From an uncultured Sediminibacterium sp. (GTDB lineage: Bacteria; Bacteroidota; Bacteroidia; Chitinophagales; Chitinophagaceae), in contig CALEST010000149.1 of assembly GCA_937907555.1 (NCBI GenBank), positions 1 through 16,261 on the forward strand: a stretch of DNA of 16,261 nucleotides. Direction: 5' to 3'. Numbering within the stretch: the first letter of the stretch is position 1; each line of letters opens with the position of its first letter. The notes under the pieces were generated by a model. The model saw only the letters and a program-made list of their open reading frames with translations, had not been told where the DNA came from and searched no databases. The position numbers and the translations under genes were made by a program. Of the stretch, positions 12,510-16,261 are shown piece by piece.

Positions 12510-14658
12510 ATATTGGATTTACTGCTGGTTTTACAGGAGTTTCCTCACTCGTTCTGAGTACATAGTATTCAACGCCGTTGCGTTTGTTGGATAAAAAGAT
12601 CAGTCTCCTGGTCTTGCAATACTTTTTTACTTGCTTGCTGAATATGTGCGCTGAGGGAATGGGCATTTGCAAGTCCTTACATTTCGCGCTCCAGTCTTGC
12701 AATAATTTGATCTTAGGAATCTCCTGATCCCTGGGCACCAAGTATGCTCCAGTTTCTTCTTTTGAGTCGAGAAAGTCTAAAAAATCTTGAGGGCATTCAT
12801 TTACCAGCTTTCGTTCATCGTAGTTTGCATTTGGATAGTCTAACAGCCCGCACTCTAAATAAATCTGCACACAAGTAAGCATGAAATTATAAAAGCGGTT
12901 CATCTCTTTGAAATCCCAATCTGTGAACAGATAATGTCCAAAATCATCTAATGGGTTAAAGTCCTCATGATAGTAATCATCGAACTCAATAATGTGCTGC
13001 CTTCTGCGAAATGAAGCTCCATCACCTTTAAAAGTGAAATTGGTATCAAACCAGAATTTCGGACTGTCTTCATACTTAATGGTTCTGAATCCAACATTTC
13101 GGCGGTTATAAGTAAAATCGCCAGTGATGGGCACAAAAAAGCTGCCAAAATCAAGGCTGTACCTACAGTCTTGCATGACAATAATTTTTGTATCGCTCTG
13201 GAGCATGTCAAACCTAAAAGGATAATCTTCTTTGTATTCGCGGCCATCTATCAGGGCCGTTTTCTTCAAATACTTGAAACTGTTACCTACAATTGATTTG
13301 CCAGTACCGCCATTCTGTTCGTTGCGGTCCGCAGCCATTTTATGATCTACCGCAATAATGGCCTTTCCAATCTTGGTTTTAAAATCGTGCAGCATGTACC
13401 CAATAGCAGAGCAGTGCGAGAAAAATCTTTTCACACGAACCGCTTCATCAACTGTTTTATTATTAGGGTTGCTTGCAGCCCGGGATATGAACTTTGCAAA
13501 CTCACAATCCAATGCCTCTAAGTCAATTTCGCCGTCTCTTTTAGTAGGCAGATCATTTGAGAGTGGCATAAATTCATGGTCAATAATCTGTGATCTCCAA
13601 ATACTTTTCTTTTGCTCTTTGTAGGCGGAAAAATGTATACCCTCAGCTGTAACTTCAGCGATACCGTTTTTGAAATAAAAAAAAGCAGAAGACGGGGTAT
13701 CTCTGGCAAACTCAATCTGCTTATAATTCAAATTAAAAAACTGTGTTTCTGCAAAGTATGTCTTAGCCCCTTTGCGCAACATGGACAGTACACCCAATTC
13801 ATGATTTGTCTTACACCAGCTGTTCAAATAATCCTGTATATTATGCGGCATTTGAGGGGTACATATATTATCAGAAAAATGCACTAACTCAAAAGTGTTA
13901 TTCTCTAATGCCAAGCGGTGAAATCCGTGAGCTTCTAAAAAATCGAAGTACTTTATGTAATCCAGGCTGTATTTAATCTTTCCTGTTTTCTCGTCTTTTT
14001 CCTCGTGCCAAAACTGGTCCGTAACTGGTTTATCTGAGGTATCTCCGGTATGCTGATCCTGCTCTGCAGTACCATCTTTTGTTGGGGTGGCCGCAGCAGC
14101 TTTTGTAGGCTTGTTTACGCGCTTTGCTTTCTCTTTCCTGGCATACTTACCAAACTCTGCCTGATTGCGATTATAGGCGCCGTACACTGCATGCTGAATC
14201 TCTTTCATGTCAAGATCAGCGAACCGATCTACGCAATAGGTAAAGCACAACTCGCGATCTATTCCTTTTCGGTTGCAATTACATGCAAAAGTGAACACAT
14301 AGAGATTTCTGCTGCCTTGCTGATATTGAATAATGTTATTGGTAAACTGTTCTATCTCGGGCAATGCATCTCCTGAAGCTTTAAACTCAGTTGCCACCGG
14401 TGCATCCAGTGCAGGCTTTTTAAATAAGTCTTCAGAGCCAAATATTTCAGCGTATTCATTGAAATAAAGGTTCGGAGAGCTGCTTAAAAAACATAGCCTG
14501 GAGATGTCTTTCCCTGAGGGGTCAATTTCCAGACTATAATACTCTTTGTAAAATGCTTCCAGGAACTTAAACACTTTTGAGTGCAGCTCTGGCTTTTCTG
14601 TACCCACCCTAACAACCGCTTTTATGCCATTGCCCGATGGGCTAATAAAACAGAGCAC
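12493..14658 (-). CDS. Primase-helicase (VirE/BT4734-type), SF3-helicase part after an in-frame amber
   Basis: Likely replication initiator: it unwinds and primes the element's DNA. The reading frame is shared with the entry at 14671-14988, split only by TAG 14671-14673; the first usable internal start is GTG 14658. The early residues CFISPSGNGIKAVVRV, then DISRLCFLSS, are the second half of the BT4734/VirE N-terminal domain. In this 721-aa part the SF3/D5-like helicase has Walker A GGTGKS (450-455), a Walker B-like strand IIVMQDC at ~490-496, KFWFDTNF sensor-like block (~532-540) and RRRQH (~550), a possible arginine finger. A Lys/Thr/Ala-rich linker separates the halves. The frame is otherwise intact for about 720 codons, which argues against long decay. 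Confidence 0.78.
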   Translation of the reverse strand: MLCFISPSGNGIKAVVRVGTEKPELHSKVFKFLEAFYKEYYSLEIDPSGKDISRLCFLSSSPNLYFNEYAEIFGSEDLFKKPALDAPVATEFKASGDALPEIEQFTNNIIQYQQGSRNLYVFTFACNCNRKGIDRELCFTYCVDRFADLDMKEIQHAVYGAYNRNQAEFGKYARKEKAKRVNKPTKAAAATPTKDGTAEQDQHTGDTSDKPVTDQFWHEEKDEKTGKIKYSLDYIKYFDFLEAHGFHRLALENNTFELVHFSDNICTPQMPHNIQDYLNSWCKTNHELGVLSMLRKGAKTYFAETQFFNLNYKQIEFARDTPSSAFFYFKNGIAEVTAEGIHFSAYKEQKKSIWRSQIIDHEFMPLSNDLPTKRDGEIDLEALDCEFAKFISRAASNPNNKTVDEAVRVKRFFSHCSAIGYMLHDFKTKIGKAIIAVDHKMAADRNEQNGGTGKSIVGNSFKYLKKTALIDGREYKEDYPFRFDMLQSDTKIIVMQDCRYSLDFGSFFVPITGDFTYNRRNVGFRTIKYEDSPKFWFDTNFTFKGDGASFRRRQHIIEFDDYYHEDFNPLDDFGHYLFTDWDFKEMNRFYNFMLTCVQIYLECGLLDYPNANYDERKLVNECPQDFLDFLDSKEETGAYLVPRDQEIPKIKLLQDWSAKCKDLQMPIPSAHIFSKQVKKYCKTRRLIFLSNKRNGVEYYVLRTSEETPVKPAVNPIYANVK

Positions 14659-14670
14659 GGTATAGCTGCT

Positions 14671-14988
14671 CTAGCAAAGCATCATATACACATCTGCAAG
14701 CTTTGCCTGGTCTTCTATTTTATCAATATCAATCACCATCAAAGAGGTGTAACTCCAGATATTGGCAATAGCCCGGGTGGGTGTAAATACGCCTGCAAAT
14801 GTTACCGCAGGTAAATATTCTTTGATAGCTTTTTTACTGGCCTCAGTTTTTGACTTTCGCAACCGGTCTATTTGTTCTTTTAAGCCGGGGCTTTCGCGAA
14901 TTAAGTCTATCACCCAAGCCAATGTAACTGTAGTGCCCTTTCTGTCTTTAACTCCGTTGTATAAACTGATATTGATATTACTTAGCAT
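14671..14988 (-). CDS. Primase-helicase N-terminal part, ends at in-frame amber TAG
   Basis: The ATG at 14988 (MLSNINISLYNGV) is used; the longer frame starts with TTG. The 105 residues carry the first half of the BT4734/VirE N-terminal domain: KEYLPAVTFAGVFTPTR and SYTSLMVIDIDKIED, where the acidic IDID resembles the metal-binding residues of PrimPol-like folds. The frame stops at TAG (14671-14673) inside the domain, but the same frame goes on with SSYTVLCFISPSGNGIK, the expected next block. One base change (for example CAG to TAG) explains it. The full-length protein would be about 831 aa. Its start overlaps the end of the 81-aa gene by 11 bp. Confidence 0.72.
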   Translation of the reverse strand: MLSNINISLYNGVKDRKGTTVTLAWVIDLIRESPGLKEQIDRLRKSKTEASKKAIKEYLPAVTFAGVFTPTRAIANIWSYTSLMVIDIDKIEDQAKLADVYMMLC

Positions 14989-15223
14989 AAAATTCAAGCA
15001 GGGAAAGATCGTTATCGAGAGAGGTCTTTAAAATTTGCTGTGCCGCCTGGCTGTCTTGCTGAATGTTGTTGTAAAATTCCAACATGTCTTTATCCTTCAT
15101 GTGCCCCTTCATCATATCTACTGTATTATTCATGCTTACTAAGGAGTAATAGATTAGTGCTCTTATTGGAGCTGATAGCTCCTGTAGCGCAACATCATCT
15201 TGGTGGGAAAGCTTGTATGCCAT
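14978..15223 (-). CDS. Small hypothetical protein upstream of primase-helicase (81 aa)
   Basis: The product begins MAYKLSHQDDVALQEL and is largely helical (APIRALIYYSLVSMNNTVDMMKG, then EFYNNIQQDSQAAQQILKTSL). There is no membrane span or known motif. It starts 3 bp after the upstream stop and its end overlaps the primase-helicase start by 11 bp, so it is co-translated with replication genes. The family is not recognised. Confidence 0.6.
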   Translation of the reverse strand: MAYKLSHQDDVALQELSAPIRALIYYSLVSMNNTVDMMKGHMKDKDMLEFYNNIQQDSQAAQQILKTSLDNDLSLLEFYAK

Positions 15224-15226
15224 TGA

Positions 15227-15442
15227 TTAATTGTTTACGGTTTGATGTATTCGCTTTCTTTTGGCTATCTCAGCCTCAATCATAGAGAGCACTGTTTTAT
15301 CTCTCTCCAGCTCGTGCATTAGCCTGTAACGTGCTCTACCTGTTACCAGGCCCTCGAGGCGAGCTGTTTTGTCTGCTACAGAAAAGACCAGGTCTGAATG
15401 AAAAGAGACCAGATCAGCGTTTTTCATTAGTTCCGGTTTCAT
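15227..15442 (-). CDS. Small charged helical protein (71 aa)
   Basis: The product is helical and charged, with LEGLVTGRARYRLMHELERDKTVLSMIEAEIAKRKR giving likely coiled-coil character. Two in-frame starts are possible, ATG 15442 (MKPELMKN) or ATG 15427 (MKNADLVSF); both overlap the end of the preceding gene, by 29 or 14 bp. No motif or family is recognised. Its position between an HTH regulator and the replication gene suggests a small replication or control factor. Confidence 0.55.
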   Translation of the reverse strand: MKPELMKNADLVSFHSDLVFSVADKTARLEGLVTGRARYRLMHELERDKTVLSMIEAEIAKRKRIHQTVNN

Positions 15443-15734
15443 AGTGTGTATTTATGGGTGTTAGAAGCTGTACGTTATGGGTAAGGTCAAATAGACTTGT
15501 AAGGGCAATAGATTCTTGATAGCCAATTAGCATACCCACACAGGCATCTACACTATCTGGCATGTCTGATACGCGTAAATTGCTCCAGAACTCTACCTGC
15601 TCCATGCTACAGTGCTTGTGTGTTTCAAAGCTTATCCACCGGGCAACAATCTCGTAGCCAAGTGCCAGGCGGCCAATACCGTACTTTGCTGCGATCAGAT
15701 CCTTTAACCGGTAGTAGTAACTTGTATCAGGCAT
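15414..15734 (-). CDS. Hypothetical protein (106 aa)
   Basis: The start MPDTSYYYRLKDLIAAKYG at 15734 is preferred to an in-frame start at 15815, because it overlaps the upstream gene by only 8 bp, while the longer form would run inside that gene. The product contains KYGIGRLALGYEIVARWISFETHKHCSMEQVEFWSNLR, mostly helical, and SVDACVGMLIGYQ, and ends in a polar tail. There is no membrane span. The family is not recognised; the closely packed setting next to an HTH protein suggests an early regulatory or replication role. Confidence 0.55.
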   Translation of the reverse strand: MPDTSYYYRLKDLIAAKYGIGRLALGYEIVARWISFETHKHCSMEQVEFWSNLRVSDMPDSVDACVGMLIGYQESIALTSLFDLTHNVQLLTPINTHYETGTNEKR

Positions 15735-16002
15735 TGCGCTTTTTTTTACCGGGTTCCGGAAATGATCCCTGAAACTGCTCAATATCCTGTACAGAAATAT
15801 TGAGCACCGCTGCAACTACTTCAGCCTCTTCTTTTGTGAGGTCTTCATCACCCTTCATTTTTCGGTAAAAGGTTGTTTGGCTCCAGTTGTTTCTTTCCTG
15901 GATGCGGAGTCTTACAATCTCCAGGCTGCGCATTTTTAAGTGGTAGGCCATGCGGAAAGGGTGCACCTTTTTTTCATTGCGCTTAACGATTTGAGCTGGC
16001 AT
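15727..16002 (-). CDS. Cro/CI-type HTH DNA-binding regulator (91 aa)
   Basis: The segment LRIQERNNWSQTTFYRKMKGDEDLTKEEAEVVAAVLNISVQDIEQF has the layout of a Cro/CI helix-turn-helix: a first helix, 'wsq.tFyrkm.G....t..e...va..l' and the closing 'i...dIe.f'. The N-terminus is basic (MPAQIVKRNEKKVHPFRM) and the tail is Lys-rich (PGKKKRNA). It is probably a transcription regulator or lysogeny switch of the element. Its ATG overlaps the previous TAA as TAATG. Its target operator cannot be seen here, because the promoter of this operon lies beyond the right edge. Confidence 0.7.
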   Translation of the reverse strand: MPAQIVKRNEKKVHPFRMAYHLKMRSLEIVRLRIQERNNWSQTTFYRKMKGDEDLTKEEAEVVAAVLNISVQDIEQFQGSFPEPGKKKRNA

Positions 16003-16261
16003 TATAGAATGGTTTTTTTGGATACAAAATGTTTTGCAAACAACTCGAAGTCCATTTCGGTATACAGATGCACTTGTGGGTTAAGTTGCTCACCTATTGA
16101 AAGCTTTAATTCTGTTTCTGTAAAAGAGAACTTAGCAAGCGGGTACTTCTCTAAAAAATAAACGAAGTCTTCATTTGATAAGTGGAATATTTTAAAAGGG
16201 GTTACGCTGCCAAAATAAAACTCACTCCACTTAGCTTTAAATGCATCTATATCGGCTTGCA
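16002..16261 (-). CDS. Hypothetical protein, C-terminal part (cut by window edge)
   Basis: The open frame enters from the right edge and ends at TAA 16002-16004, which overlaps the next ATG as TAATG. The visible 85 residues start QADIDAFKAKWSEFYFG, include FKIFHLSNEDFVYFLEKYPLAKF and FTETELKLSIGEQLNP, and end FAKHFVSKKTIL. It looks like a compact soluble alpha/beta protein. The N-terminus, start and any upstream promoter are outside the window. The family is not recognised. Confidence 0.55.
   Translation of the reverse strand, partial: QADIDAFKAKWSEFYFGSVTPFKIFHLSNEDFVYFLEKYPLAKFSFTETELKLSIGEQLNPQVHLYTEMDFELFAKHFVSKKTIL

Noticed and set aside
12493..14988. General recoding of TAG as a sense codon, as in some crAss-like phages
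   Set aside because: TAG ends the 195-aa gene (3837-3839) and the RHH-like gene (9127-9129), each one base before a good ATG, so it works as a normal stop here. No suppressor tRNA is seen in the window.

Overview
The window looks like most of an integrated, phage-like element in a Bacteroidota (Bacteroidetes) chromosome. Three things point to that phylum: a BT4734/VirE-type primase-helicase, a DUF4248-like helix-turn-helix protein, and starts set by stop/start overlaps (TAATG, ATGA) rather than Shine-Dalgarno sites. Except for the tail of an integrase at the left edge (+ strand), every convincing gene is on the - strand, so the element reads from right to left. No tRNA, rRNA, CRISPR array or insertion sequence was seen.

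Regulation and replication module (16261 to 10106): a partial unknown protein, a Cro/CI-like HTH protein, three small unknown proteins, a large primase-helicase split by one in-frame amber codon, an ASCH-like protein, two small proteins, an HEWGH zincin-like metallopeptidase, and a D12-type adenine methyltransferase whose conserved C-terminus is out of frame at a C8 tract. Next is about 560 bp without genes (9544-10105). It holds a cluster of direct and inverted copies of AAAAGTGTGCTGA, three consecutive hairpins and a Bacteroidota-like promoter: a plausible origin/control region.

Assembly and virion module (9543 to 205): an RHH-like protein, two unknown proteins, a compact P-loop ATPase of packaging/Zot style and a DUF4248-like protein, joined by 1-4 bp overlaps or gaps. 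After a 108 bp gap come a 57-aa membrane protein and a 213-aa beta-rich protein, the best major capsid candidate, closed by a strong intrinsic terminator. Downstream is a run of single-span membrane proteins, a muramidase-like enzyme that may gain a membrane anchor by a -1 shift at A10, a beta-rich appendage protein, a collagen-like fibre with 162-bp repeats and a small last gene. The last gene converges on the integrase gene.

No terminase large subunit, portal, tail tube, sheath or tape-measure gene is visible. A P-loop packaging-type ATPase, many small membrane proteins, a cell-wall enzyme and spike/fibre proteins in about 9 kb is the layout of a tailless, membrane-containing virus (compare tectivirus, corticovirus and FLiP-like viruses). 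The proposal is a temperate non-tailed Bacteroidota virus whose capsid lineage I cannot settle by eye. Two genes have a frame break at a homopolymer, both cured by +1 nt, and one gene has an amber codon. Assembly error, phase variation and decay all remain possible.
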